Shown in pieces: positions 11,108 through 21,358 of a stretch of DNA of 64,000 nt (its first letter is position 1; each line of letters begins with the position of its first letter). The stretch lies in NCBI GenBank assembly GCA_001592805.2, contig CP051142.1, positions 2,480,001 through 2,544,000 of the forward strand, in the 5' to 3' direction. Source of the DNA: Peltaster fructicola (taxonomy: Eukaryota; Ascomycota; Dothideomycetes). The translations under genes were made by a program, and so were the position numbers. The notes beneath the pieces are model-generated. The model ran no database searches. It had not been told where the DNA came from and saw only the letters and a program-made list of their open reading frames with translations.

Positions 11108-14100
11108 TCAAGTCACAATCGTCCCAGGATCTTGCAGGTCTTCAACAAGTGCATGTCTGAAGGCTTGCGCGTCCACGTTCTCTAATCGATAGCGACTTTC
11201 GTACAGGTTGATGCTCAGTTGGCTCAAGAACGGACGCAACGCCGCATTGATGAAGCTCTCTTGCGCCACGGCTTTTAGATCTTCAGTATCGTAGCCAGCC
11301 CCTTGAACAAGCACGGGTGTACGGCGGTGACCTGCAGCCAGAGCAGCGGCTTCGTACAAAGCTTTCTTCTCTGTGTCGTCTCCCGAAGCTTCACTCTGGC
11401 TCAACCCAATCTTGTCAGACAATGCTGTTGGTTGCCAGTCTGGCTGATGGTAGACAGCATCAGCAGTGTTGGTATAGTACAGCCATTCGTAGAGCTGGAA
11501 CTCGTCTGGAGACATTGCGGCCAGCAAGTCCAGCAATTTACACGCTTGTAGCATTGTGAAATTGTTATACTGGGCTGGCTGTCCGAGGTTTGAATCGAGA
11601 CTAAGCAGAACAGCTTGCAGGTTGTCGTTCACGATCGGCCACAGAGGTGCAAAGTGTACAGCGCTGGTCGATAGCAACAGCGCCCGAAGTAGCATGAATA
11701 GCTCGGCCTTGACCGCAGAAGAAGGCGACGAGGTGGTGCTTGCTTCGAAAAGCTCTACCATCTTCTCTTGTGTGGTCTTCAGATGTTCCACATGACTGTC
11801 TGCTGACGATGCCAGCAAAAGCAGGGAGATTCGTCTGAGGTTGAGTTGGGTCTTCCGATCGGCATCAAGTCTTGCTGCACTTGCACCAACGCCGAACATA
11901 ATCCCAGCTCCGGACGGCGCATACAGACGACCGACAATATCACTCATGCGTTCCTTGTCAGTCAACGACCATTGTTGTAATATCGGGAACCAGCATTTCT
12001 CTACCAGTTCTGGAGATGTCGTTGTGAACCTGATATCGTTGAACGCATCCAAGACATCCTTTCGCCAAATCTTTGCGCTCGGTGACTTCTTGGCAATGCG
12101 TAGAATCAGCGAGAGGACATCGGCGTCAATCCTGTTTGGGAAAGTCTTGCTGCGTAGTGCAGGTGTCACTAGACTCGTTGAGACTGTGTTGATGCAGACC
12201 GCAGCCCTGTCAGGAGTCTCCAAGATGACATCTGCCCTGCCGATGACCTCTCGAAGTATGACGACTAGGTTCATGTCTTTAAGGCCCACATGGAATGGCG
12301 TCTCATCGTCACGAGCTGTGTCACCACGATCAATGTTGCCGGCAGGCGAAGCTGCGAAGGTGGCCGCAAGGAGGCGCTGAAAATTATCGCCAAGTTCACG
12401 TCTCATTCGCTTGCGTTCGCCGTAGTTGGTATTCTCAAGCTTGTGTGCAAGCTGATAGATTACCCAGATTAGTGCCGGGAGTATCTGACGATGTGGTAGC
12501 GGATTGGAGAGCACGTCTCTCAGGAATGCTGTGCAATCGGACCAGACTTCCTCCAGAGCGTCGTCTTCCAAAGATGTCAGATATGCAGAGTAGAAGAGAA
12601 CGAGGTCTGCAGATGACAAGGGAGAGGTCAATGTGGACTGTCTTGCAGGTACAAGCAGTGCTGGATTCGTGCGGCTGCATAACGCATCCAGGATGGCCGG
12701 TACTGTGTTCTTGGGTCTGAGGTCTCGCAGCACATGTAACAGGCTGATGACCATGACCTTGTCGTGGTCTGTTATCGCTGCGACCCAATGGACGACGACT
12801 ACCTCTAGGCTCTCGAGTGGCTCCAGACTGAACATCTGCTCCAGCATATGTCGTGCTTTGTTCCTGATCCTTATAGCGTAGTAAGATGTTGTCGCGGCGC
12901 TGTGACGGTCTGTCCCAAGGCCTTCAGCACTCCTGTTTGCCCACAACCATAACTTGATGGACACCCGGACGACATCTTTGCATGCTAAGATCGCCGTCAA
13001 TCGATTGTTCGCCTTTGCTGTCTTGCTTGGAGGCCCCTGTGATTTGAACATGTTGGATGTCATGTTGCTCAGTACTGTGCTGTTACCATCAGGCTGTGAT
13101 GCCTCCGAGTTCGGTTCATCTTGCAAGAGAACATCATGTGCCCCTCGGAGGAAGATATCTAGACAATCTAGAAGCTTCGCTATTGTTGCATCTGGCGCAT
13201 ACTGATCAGCAAGCGCGTCAGTGGATGAGGAGACGACGAGTCTGTCGAACACTGTCTCGACCTGAGCGCATATGACCTCTGTGAGGGGTATCAGCACAGT
13301 AGAGAGCGAGCTGCTGATCATGGGTAGCACTTCTTCGGCGAGGTAGAGCCAAGAGTCCAGATATGGAAAACAGCTGGAGGAAGAGAATCCTGTCCTGAGC
13401 AGTTCCACAAGCAGCTGTGGTTCTACGATGTGCTTGACTGGATCTTCTTCGACCGAGTTCAGCGGTGTCATGCCGAGCGACAACTTCCTCGAATGAGTTG
13501 CTACTCGTGCCGGCAGAGTTCTCGATGTCGAGTTCTGCTGCCAGGACAACGCCATGACTGCTAGACTCAACATCGAGCTCTGCATTTGACTTCCGCCTTT
13601 AGTGACACACGCAAGTAGACGCTTTGCTACGACGGCTCCGAGCTCAGGCACATGCACCGCCGGTTGTACAAATGCTGGCGCACCGAGTAGTCGTCTTAAG
13701 ACAGATATGGCAAGAGAATGCAACTCTGGTGAGCGGCAACCCTCACCTGGAAGAAGCATGAGAGATTGTTCGACAAGAGCTGTCAGCGCGGAATGCTTCA
13801 TGTCCAGCCTCGTGCCAGGTACTTGTATGCTGGCGAGAACTGCCCACAGCGTTGACTTAGCATGACACAAGACGTTGTCCAGATGGCGGAGGGCATAGAG
13901 AAGTGCTCTGCTACCATCACGACATACCCGAGCTCCAGTCTTCACATCATAAGACTGTACTTGCCTCTGTGCCAGATCTAGTGCATCTCTCAGTTGCTCG
14001 AAGAGTAGCAGAAGAGCGGCTTCAGTATGTGTTGACGAATTTAGCCAGATATTGACATCTTCAAAGGCAATGTCATTGATGTCTCCAAGGGTGTCGAGCG

Positions 14101-16432
14101 CAGCCATCAAAGCGCTATTGAGCAGATGTGCACGATTTGGGCTCTTGTCATGCTCTGCCATTGCTGTAGAATTGCTGATCCGTCTGGCTAGCCCAGGAAT
14201 AGGGCTTTTGTGAAGACCAGATTGCTGCGCTACCGACAAGTTCCACAGATTCAGGAAGGTGCGCATACTGCTTCCTCGTGTGCTGTGACTGCGATCTGTA
14301 ACCATCCTCTGGATAGCCGCTTGGATGACACACTCATCCTCAAGCCAGGATTCCATCCGCCAGAGTAATCTTGTGGCTTCAACGTTGTATTTGGGACTGT
14401 CTGGAGATATGTGGTGTAGTAACACAGGCGCAAGACCGCTTACGATGCGCACGAATGTATCGCGAGTCTTGGGATTACTGCCTTGTGGTAGCATTGCGAG
14501 TGCACTCATCAGGTTGATGATTGTAGGTAGGACCTCGAAGGCGTCGTTATTGCTTGATCGACGACTAGTATATGTCTCGATACTCCATAGTAGCTCTTCG
14601 ACAGCAGTGTCAGAAGTTTGCCCGACTTTCTGTAGAATCTGCAGGTAGATGTTGGCGGTACTCGAGATAATAGAGGTTGATGCCAAGCTCATAGCAGACT
14701 GCAGAACGCTAAGAGCTCGCTGCAACAGCGTCTTACCGAGAAGTCCACTGCAAGGCGCTGCCATCTTCGCATCGCTACCGCTGTAATACTTCTCGATGCT
14801 CTGCTTTGTTTCCATTGAGTTTGGGATTGGATTCTCTGAGTCTTGTCCCAGAAATGCTTTGCTAGATGAGATGTCGACTAGCACGATGGTTGTTGCGCAC
14901 CTCTGTGCGAAGGCAGACTCTTGCGAAGGTGTCAGATCTGTATCAAGTTGGTCAAGAGCGCAGAGTGCTAACAAGGGAGCATGTATCGTGGACATCTCAT
15001 CCTCTTCGACGTTGAACGTTCTCAAGACCCAAATTAGCATCTGTGGCGTAGACTCGAGATCATCCTCATTCTGCTCAGTAGTGAGTAGCTGATACAGCTT
15101 CGACCAAATGAGCCTGCTCTCAACGCCATCGAAGAACAAGTTCGCACTTTTCATGAACTCTGCCATGTCTGCTGGCGAAGCAGTCTTGCTGTAGCGGTAC
15201 GCAGAGGCGATCGCGGGCAAGAATATCCTTGGAATGATACTGCCACCGATCTCCCAACGATCCATGAGAGAGACACATATTCTGAATGGTTTGACTCTGT
15301 CGCTGGGTCGGTGCGAGTCTCTAGCGAACGCCGTCAATAAGCTCGACTCGATCCTCTCAATGCCGTAGGCTGCGATGTATTGTAACTGTTTGTCAGCTGC
15401 TGCCTGCTCAGATGCGTCTTCTTTCGAGTTTGGTCCCAGAAACCATTGCCATATTCGTCTGTTGAGAGCCATATCACGGCGTAACAAGACGCCCATAGTT
15501 GCAGACAACAATAGCTGAAAGTCTCCACCTTCCACACGATTCTGTAGTAGGCTGGAGTGCAGAGGAAGGTTAGTTGTAAGGAGGTCGAGGAATCCACGCT
15601 GTATTAGCATTTGCGAATCAGTCAGGCCACACGCGAATGCTCGGAGCAGCAAGCCTGGCTCTGGAGATATCGCAGCTTCGGCTTCAGGTGAGAGACTGTG
15701 CTCAGTCCTTGAGCTGTCAGAGTGCACAAACTTTGGCAGTCGCCGGACGAGATAGTTGAGTGCGCCTTGTCTGCGGGCTGAACTTGTTATCACTGAAAGG
15801 AAAATGCTTTGCCAATAGAAGCTTGCATCATCAGCCGATTGCTGTCCTCGCAAGAATGTATGCTCCAGACGAGTAATCGTCGTCAACGCCCTGTCAAAAT
15901 CCTCGCTAGTTTCGTCCTCCAGAGCAGGAAGCAGGCTAAGAATGAATGATTTGAGCACGGGCCGGAGTTGTGCTGGAGATAGACAGACTATATGGTCTTC
16001 GAGAATCTCGTAAAGCGCAGGCCTTACTGATAACGCCGCAAAGGACAGAAGCGGCAGGAGGCCTGGAAGGTATTCGTGAAGCTGACTTGAGACGTGGTCT
16101 TTGCCAAACGTTGCGAAGATGTAGGCATAGACCTCGAGCGCCTTCTGGTGGACTCCAGAGGGGAGACCTGGATTAAGGCATTGAGCCAGGCTTGATGCCA
16201 CTCCACCACTGTGTGGGAGCGAAGTTGAGCCTCCTGGGGCGCTCTGTATTGCTTTGAGTAGTCGACTGAGAAAGGCTATGTAGTCAGCCCATTCTTCAGG
16301 TGCTATCTCCCATGTAGCGAGTGTTTTCTCGATGATGGCTGCATAACGTCGACTCGCTTTGTCGTTCTTCGGCAGACCTAGACTTGTGTCAGCACTGAGG
16401 GATACTTCAGCGTGAGTGCGTGTTACCATCAT
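11108..16432 (-). CDS. DOP1: Dop1 (Dopey) membrane-traffic protein
   Basis: One uninterrupted frame of 1774 aa, close to the 1700-1850 aa usual for fungal Dop1/DopA. The Dopey N-terminal domain is clear in about residues 25-320 (DKASRRYAAIIEKTLATWE, CLNPGLPSGVHQKALEVY, HEYLPGLLPLLSFAALSVR). The rest is alpha-helical repeat-like sequence, with a conserved C-terminal FEASTTSS...LWPIVNDNLQAVLLSLDS region. Dop1 is a large cytosolic scaffold on Golgi and endosomal membranes that works with Mon2 and the Neo1 flippase. DopA mutants in Aspergillus are affected in morphology and development. The start is the double ATG at 16432/16429, and the frame has no internal damage. The gene is divergent from MON1, 286 bp between the start codons. 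Confidence 0.95.
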   Translation of the reverse strand: MMVTRTHAEVSLSADTSLGLPKNDKASRRYAAIIEKTLATWEIAPEEWADYIAFLSRLLKAIQSAPGGSTSLPHSGGVASSLAQCLNPGLPSGVHQKALEVYAYIFATFGKDHVSSQLHEYLPGLLPLLSFAALSVRPALYEILEDHIVCLSPAQLRPVLKSFILSLLPALEDETSEDFDRALTTITRLEHTFLRGQQSADDASFYWQSIFLSVITSSARRQGALNYLVRRLPKFVHSDSSRTEHSLSPEAEAAISPEPGLLLRAFACGLTDSQMLIQRGFLDLLTTNLPLHSSLLQNRVEGGDFQLLLSATMGVLLRRDMALNRRIWQWFLGPNSKEDASEQAAADKQLQYIAAYGIERIESSLLTAFARDSHRPSDRVKPFRICVSLMDRWEIGGSIIPRIFLPAIASAYRYSKTASPADMAEFMKSANLFFDGVESRLIWSKLYQLLTTEQNEDDLESTPQMLIWVLRTFNVEEDEMSTIHAPLLALCALDQLDTDLTPSQESAFAQRCATTIVLVDISSSKAFLGQDSENPIPNSMETKQSIEKYYSGSDAKMAAPCSGLLGKTLLQRALSVLQSAMSLASTSIISSTANIYLQILQKVGQTSDTAVEELLWSIETYTSRRSSNNDAFEVLPTIINLMSALAMLPQGSNPKTRDTFVRIVSGLAPVLLHHISPDSPKYNVEATRLLWRMESWLEDECVIQAAIQRMVTDRSHSTRGSSMRTFLNLWNLSVAQQSGLHKSPIPGLARRISNSTAMAEHDKSPNRAHLLNSALMAALDTLGDINDIAFEDVNIWLNSSTHTEAALLLLFEQLRDALDLAQRQVQSYDVKTGARVCRDGSRALLYALRHLDNVLCHAKSTLWAVLASIQVPGTRLDMKHSALTALVEQSLMLLPGEGCRSPELHSLAISVLRRLLGAPAFVQPAVHVPELGAVVAKRLLACVTKGGSQMQSSMLSLAVMALSWQQNSTSRTLPARVATHSRKLSLGMTPLNSVEEDPVKHIVEPQLLVELLRTGFSSSSCFPYLDSWLYLAEEVLPMISSSLSTVLIPLTEVICAQVETVFDRLVVSSSTDALADQYAPDATIAKLLDCLDIFLRGAHDVLLQDEPNSEASQPDGNSTVLSNMTSNMFKSQGPPSKTAKANNRLTAILACKDVVRVSIKLWLWANRSAEGLGTDRHSAATTSYYAIRIRNKARHMLEQMFSLEPLESLEVVVVHWVAAITDHDKVMVISLLHVLRDLRPKNTVPAILDALCSRTNPALLVPARQSTLTSPLSSADLVLFYSAYLTSLEDDALEEVWSDCTAFLRDVLSNPLPHRQILPALIWVIYQLAHKLENTNYGERKRMRRELGDNFQRLLAATFAASPAGNIDRGDTARDDETPFHVGLKDMNLVVILREVIGRADVILETPDRAAVCINTVSTSLVTPALRSKTFPNRIDADVLSLILRIAKKSPSAKIWRKDVLDAFNDIRFTTTSPELVEKCWFPILQQWSLTDKERMSDIVGRLYAPSGAGIMFGVGASAARLDADRKTQLNLRRISLLLLASSADSHVEHLKTTQEKMVELFEASTTSSPSSAVKAELFMLLRALLLSTSAVHFAPLWPIVNDNLQAVLLSLDSNLGQPAQYNNFTMLQACKLLDLLAAMSPDEFQLYEWLYYTNTADAVYHQPDWQPTALSDKIGLSQSEASGDDTEKKALYEAAALAAGHRRTPVLVQGAGYDTEDLKAVAQESFINAALRPFLSQLSINLYESRYRLENVDAQAFRHALVEDLQDPGTIVT

Positions 16433-16718
16433 CGGCGAGTCGTGGTACAGGAGAGCCAGCGCGGGAGTTTACAACTGGCGACCCTGTGCGCACGCCGAAA
16501 GCACTGAAGTTCATCGTCCATGGAGGTGACGCTGCAAGACTGATGTGTTCTTCACCAGGTCAATCGTTATATGAGGAAGCCGCGTTGAGTTATACGTGGC
16601 TCACAAACAATCTCGGCTGCACCTGCCGTGTTGGAGCCATATCCAAAATCATGACATGCTCCTAAGGACCAAACGTGAATGATACGTGAACTTGAGCACA
16701 TCAAGCAAGCGAGCGCCC

Positions 16719-18602
16719 ATGCCCCCAGCGAAAGGGCAGCTAATTCCGATTGACGATACCAACGAAGGTACGACGGCCTCGAAAGGCAGCGCCGCTGACA
16801 CTCAGCACAATCGCGATGTATCTCGGGCAATAACACCACCTCCTGAGCTGCCGCCACGACCGAATGCATCAACGGCAAACTGGAATAGCCCAGTCAGTGG
16901 CACTCTTCGACTGACAAGTCAATCTTCGAGGCCACAACTATCTTCACGACCTACAACCGCACTTTCCTCGCTTGGGGTTCAGACGAAGAGCGAGGCTCGC
17001 GACACCATATCCTCTCCGCCGAGCCGGGTCATCTCACGCAAGCAAAGCCATTCGTACTTCGGACGATTCAGCAATTCTGCTGATCTCGAAGATTCTGCAA
17101 GCCTTCGAAGTTATGTTCCGACTCTGGAAGCCGGCGCAGACAACATCAGCCTGTTTGGTGGCGAATCCTCGATTGCATGGCAGGCGTTGAAGTCACAAGC
17201 AGAGGGTGAGATACCTTTTGCTGACATCGATTGCTCAGAGGACTGCGTTACCAGTGATATTGTACACGAGTTCGAGAGCCTCGAAGCACCCCACGACGGC
17301 TCCCGGACCGATGCAGATATCCTCGAGCGTTGGAAGCTCAAACTCAAGCACTTTTTCGTCCTTTCGGCATCAGGAAAGCCCATCTATAGTCGTCACGGCG
17401 ACGACAAGACCATCAGCAACTACATTGGAGTCGTGCAGACTATCGTAGCATCCTTCCAGAGCACCGGAGATCAGATCAAAGGCTTCGCGGCTGGCAATAC
17501 GAGGTTTGTTGTCCTGATCAGAGGACCACTCACACTCGTCGCAATCAGTCGGCTGCAGGAGAGTGAACGACAGCTGCAGCATCAGTTGGAGTCATTGTAC
17601 ATGCAAATACTTTCAACCCTCACGCTACCCAGCCTCGAAAGAATGTTCTCTGCTAGGCCATCCACAGATCTGAGAAGACCATTGCAGGGTACCGATGTGC
17701 TGCTAGATGGGCTGTGTGATGGCTTCACTCGTGGCTCACCGTCAACCTTGCTCTCTGCCCTAGAATGTTTGCGCATGCGAAAGACTCACCGCAAGGTCAT
17801 CAACGACACATTCCTCAAGGTGCGATCGCCTTCTCTGATCTATGGTCTGCTCGTAGCTGCAGGACGACTTGTCAGCGTTGTGCGGCCTAAGAAGCACTCC
17901 TTGCACCCTGGCGATCTTCATCTTATCTTCAACATGCTATTTGAAGCGGAAGGCGTGAAAGCTGGTGGTGGCGAAAGCTGGATACCCCTTTGCTTACCAG
18001 GCTTCAACAATGCCGGCTACTTGTACATGTATGTCAGCTTCCTCTCCGCCAACACGTCTGGTGACAGTCAGTCTCCGGCACAAGCAGACGACGACAATGA
18101 TGTTGCAACGGTGCTCATCAGTACAGACAAAGAAAGTTTCTATGAGCTTCGCAAGATGCGCAACGAGTTGACCACACAATTAAGATCCAATGGAAGCATG
18201 ACCGTCATACAGACTTCGATCATCAGAGGGAAAGCGACCTGTGCCGATCTCGTCCCAGGCACCTCACTCAAGCATTTCCTGTACAAATCTCGAAGTAATG
18301 TTCAATTTGTGATGCCCAGCCTATTGCCAGACTTCGGGACACTGCTTGCGAGAAGAAAGCTCATGAGTCTATATCATGTGCTTCACGACGAAGTGCATGC
18401 GCGGAACTCGCATTTGAAAGTACAGCATTGTGCATCTCGTGATGCGAGTGCGTTAGCATGGGAGACACCTCTCTTCGAGCTATACTGTGTGGCTGGTCCT
18501 CATGTCTCTCGGACTGCATTGTGTCAAGGCGCCAATCGTGTGGTACAATGGATTAGACGGGAGGAAGAGAGGGTGTTCATCATTGGCGGCGCTGTCTTTT
18601 AG
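16719..18602 (+). CDS. MON1: Vacuolar fusion protein Mon1
   Basis: A single exon of 627 aa from the first in-frame ATG at 16719 (MPPAKGQLIPIDD). The frame upstream opens with GTG right after a stop. The N-terminal 200 residues are Ser/Pro-rich and disordered. The conserved Mon1 core follows: LKLKHFFVLSASGKPIYSRH, DKTISNYIGVVQTIVASF, FVVLIRGPLTLVAISR, then LESLYMQILSTLT and IYGLLVAAGRLVSVVRPKKH, covering the longin-type domains. Mon1 pairs with Ccz1 as the exchange factor for Rab7/Ypt7 on late endosomes, vacuoles and autophagosomes. Its stop lies only 18 bp from the stop of the convergent minus-strand gene. Confidence 0.95.
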   Translation: MPPAKGQLIPIDDTNEGTTASKGSAADTQHNRDVSRAITPPPELPPRPNASTANWNSPVSGTLRLTSQSSRPQLSSRPTTALSSLGVQTKSEARDTISSPPSRVISRKQSHSYFGRFSNSADLEDSASLRSYVPTLEAGADNISLFGGESSIAWQALKSQAEGEIPFADIDCSEDCVTSDIVHEFESLEAPHDGSRTDADILERWKLKLKHFFVLSASGKPIYSRHGDDKTISNYIGVVQTIVASFQSTGDQIKGFAAGNTRFVVLIRGPLTLVAISRLQESERQLQHQLESLYMQILSTLTLPSLERMFSARPSTDLRRPLQGTDVLLDGLCDGFTRGSPSTLLSALECLRMRKTHRKVINDTFLKVRSPSLIYGLLVAAGRLVSVVRPKKHSLHPGDLHLIFNMLFEAEGVKAGGGESWIPLCLPGFNNAGYLYMYVSFLSANTSGDSQSPAQADDDNDVATVLISTDKESFYELRKMRNELTTQLRSNGSMTVIQTSIIRGKATCADLVPGTSLKHFLYKSRSNVQFVMPSLLPDFGTLLARRKLMSLYHVLHDEVHARNSHLKVQHCASRDASALAWETPLFELYCVAGPHVSRTALCQGANRVVQWIRREEERVFIIGGAVF

Positions 18603-18620
18603 TCGCCTTGTATAATATCA

Positions 18621-20084
18621 TTATCTTATTGTATGTCTCGCGCACGATGCAGTCATCTCGTCCGTCGTTCGTGTGTTGAAAGGTGTTCTCTGCTGGTATA
18701 TCGATACGACGGCCGCCACAATGACAAGTATAGTCAGCGCGGCGTCTCGTATCGGCATCAAGGTTTCTGTGTTGTAGTAGTGTCCAATGTCGGTCGCATC
18801 ACACAGTGAAGCTGAGGCCGCGACGATACTCGCTACTGTCTGGCATTCCACAACCTGCTTCCGATGACGGCCCTCTGCTTTGCCAATCGTAATCTCTCGC
18901 ATTTGCTCTGGCTTGCCAAGTACATGTTGGAGCATTTGCACGATGACAGCATCTGTGCTCGTATGCCAGGTACTGATGTGTACAGTCGCTTTCTGCATGT
19001 TCGGCGAGGCGTCCATGTGTTGGTTTGATACAGCATTTGCAGCTATCTCTTGCACACAGTGCGTGCGAACCGAAGGTAATCTCCTTGGCCTTGTCGTGTA
19101 GAGACTCGCGATCTCCCTTGACTTTATGAGGCTTGGACGATCTAACTCTCCAGCGTCCGGGAGATTGGTGAATGACCTGGCGTGTCGTACTTCTCGAGAT
19201 GAGCACCGTGGTAGTAAGACCAAGGCTGGATCACTGGCGTCTTGCTTGACCGTAGACTTTGCGATACAAGACGACATCCCTCCTCTGGAATTCAGACTTT
19301 GATCGTAGCGAGATACGTTCATCTGTGCTGTATTGCTGCCCGAGGTGTCTTGACTGTCCTTGTATAGGTGACTCTGCCGCTGCGTTGGGCTATGCTTCTC
19401 CTGACGTTCCCACTGCTTGACAGAGCATGTAATTGCCTCCCCAGGTGGCACATTCTCCTTGCCCGTAGTTGCTCCAGGTCTGTCCACTGCCGGTCTGTTA
19501 GTGAGCCTTTCCCTTGTGCAGCGATGCATTGGCGCTCGAGTTGTTGTTGTAGCGAGCAGCGAGCGTGAGGCTTTGAGCGTTGTAAAGTATGCATCTCTTC
19601 GCCTCATATCAGATTCACTAGACCGATCCCTGAGACTACTGCTCTCTCCCAATCCAGGCTTCCCATTCGTGATTGTAGAGCCGTCCAGAGATGCAAAAGT
19701 TCTTTGCCTGCGGATATTCGAACAAGTATTCTTGACACGGTTCTTCCCAGTCGCGGCATCCGATATTTCAGGTGTTCTGGCAGGCTTAGGGGCATGATCC
19801 ACCGACACTTGTGGTGTCATCGCCTTGCGTGCTGCGTCAAGCAGCACCTTACGCCGGGACCCGAGGTCTTGTGTATCACAATTATCCTCAAAGACTTGGA
19901 TGTTAACATCTCGGGCATTGTGTCGAGGTCTATGAGGTTTTGCAGCTCGAAACTCGTGTCGTAATACGCGCGTGTAGTCGAGATTCGCAATCTGGTCTTT
20001 TCGTGAATCCGTACTGGAATGTCGATCACATTTTGGAAATGTTGAGCTGCTTGAGCACAAGTGATCGTTCGGGAAGCTGATCAT
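18621..20084 (-). CDS. Uncharacterised protein with hydrophobic C-terminal segment
   Basis: A single open frame of 487 aa from the ATG at 20084. The protein is polar, basic and Ser/Thr/Arg-rich (about residues 20-330), probably disordered. Near the end it has one hydrophobic stretch, AALTILVIVAAVVSIY (about residues 445-462), followed by a short polar tail, so it may be tail-anchored. I recognise no domain. Length and the clean frame support a gene, but composition alone would also allow a lineage-specific one. It is convergent with MON1. Confidence 0.6.
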   Translation of the reverse strand: MISFPNDHLCSSSSTFPKCDRHSSTDSRKDQIANLDYTRVLRHEFRAAKPHRPRHNARDVNIQVFEDNCDTQDLGSRRKVLLDAARKAMTPQVSVDHAPKPARTPEISDAATGKNRVKNTCSNIRRQRTFASLDGSTITNGKPGLGESSSLRDRSSESDMRRRDAYFTTLKASRSLLATTTTRAPMHRCTRERLTNRPAVDRPGATTGKENVPPGEAITCSVKQWERQEKHSPTQRQSHLYKDSQDTSGSNTAQMNVSRYDQSLNSRGGMSSCIAKSTVKQDASDPALVLLPRCSSREVRHARSFTNLPDAGELDRPSLIKSREIASLYTTRPRRLPSVRTHCVQEIAANAVSNQHMDASPNMQKATVHISTWHTSTDAVIVQMLQHVLGKPEQMREITIGKAEGRHRKQVVECQTVASIVAASASLCDATDIGHYYNTETLMPIRDAALTILVIVAAVVSIYQQRTPFNTRTTDEMTASCARHTIR

Positions 20085-20704
20085 CGTTGACTTCGTTCCA
20101 CGGGTAATGACTGTATACGAGCTGATGGTTCGGTAGTCTATCGGAGGCGCGGCAGGTGGTGTATACTGCTGTTCTGTTGATGATCGCTAGTTGACTGGGC
20201 AACACCGCTTGACACAGAACCTCAGCTGGCACTTTGCTGAATAACCTTCTGATATTGCAGATAATTTACTATGTAACGTCGACCTGGCAAGTACGACAGC
20301 TTGGCTGACTTCGACTACTGGGCTGGGCTCCGTTCAACATGCAACAGGACACTTTGTCGCTCGCCCTGCGACACCGACATGGGCAGAAGTGCTCTAAAGG
20401 TGTATTATGGACGCCAAGAGCAGATGAAGCCACAGCAGCGCGAGACAGAGCTGCCAACAGACAAACTCTTCCTGTTCGCCGAGCATCGTTCAGTGGACTC
20501 CAATCTGCTTGCGGATGTTGTGTACGATTGTCGCCACGGTCTCAAGCATGAGATGTAAGCACATAATTCGAGGCATGGTATCTGTGTCCATTTCACACTT
20601 GTGAAATCCGTGTCGGTTGTTCCGTGTCAGGAAATCGACGCATCTAGGAGTACACATTGCTGTCACCAGTACTGCCCCTGAACACCGCAAAGTATACTCC
20701 AGGC
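20085..20704. other. Intergenic region
   Basis: This lies between the 487-aa gene (its upstream side) and the end of the secreted-protein gene. Only short chance frames are present. Confidence 0.5.
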
Positions 20705-21358
20705 TCACACTTGAAATCGTTTCCCAATCTTCGATCCATCCAACACATCACCGTACCCACTGCCCTGCACACCGCACAGTCCTGCTGGAATGGTGCAAGT
20801 ATCCGTAGGGAACAATCCAAATTGCTGGTATTCCTGAGTCTCAGAGTAATTCAGCTCGATCGACAACAGAGCGATCGTGATGGCGGTCAATCTGCTGGCT
20901 CGAGTTTTGGCGATAAGGGCTCCTGCAGCCTCTGCAACAGCAAGCCTCAATTGAACTAGACCTGGATTGATGAAATTGATAAAGCTGCTTTGAAGAAAGA
21001 CCGCTCGTTTGTCAGTGTAGATCTTGTCGGCATCTCTCGTATCGGGGAATAGCTTGACGTTGATGTAGTCGATGATAGCCTGGGCACCGGCATCGCTGTA
21101 GAATCCTTGACTACTCTGTGCAAGGTACTGTACGTACTGCCAGTTGGATCGGAGAACGTAGTTTTGATATTTGAGTTCCTTCTCGAGCTCTGCATTGTTT
21201 GGTCGAAAAGCTGTTGCAGCTCGAGCAGATGCAATTGTCGAGTCATCCACTGCCTTCAAGGCGTCAAGAACAGCAGCAGAGTTCTCGGGTGCTCCGAATG
21301 CTGCCTGAGCAGTCACTCCAGCGATGAAGAGGGCGAGATACTTGAAAGCGAGCATCAT
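20705..21358 (-). CDS. Small secreted protein, uncharacterised
   Basis: 217 aa from the ATG at 21358. Upstream in-frame ATGs to 21430 exist, but the start at 21358 or 21355 places a good signal peptide first: MMLAFKYLALFIAGVTAQA, with likely cleavage near AFGA-PENS. The mature part is helical (LEKELKYQNYVLRSNWQYVQ, DAGAQAIIDYINVKLFPDT) and has a single close cysteine pair near the end (DTCTIPAGLCG). It also carries a long apolar helix (GLVQLRLAVAEAAGALIAK). I do not recognise the family. It could be a cell-wall or extracellular protein. Confidence 0.65.
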   Translation of the reverse strand: MMLAFKYLALFIAGVTAQAAFGAPENSAAVLDALKAVDDSTIASARAATAFRPNNAELEKELKYQNYVLRSNWQYVQYLAQSSQGFYSDAGAQAIIDYINVKLFPDTRDADKIYTDKRAVFLQSSFINFINPGLVQLRLAVAEAAGALIAKTRASRLTAITIALLSIELNYSETQEYQQFGLFPTDTCTIPAGLCGVQGSGYGDVLDGSKIGKRFQV

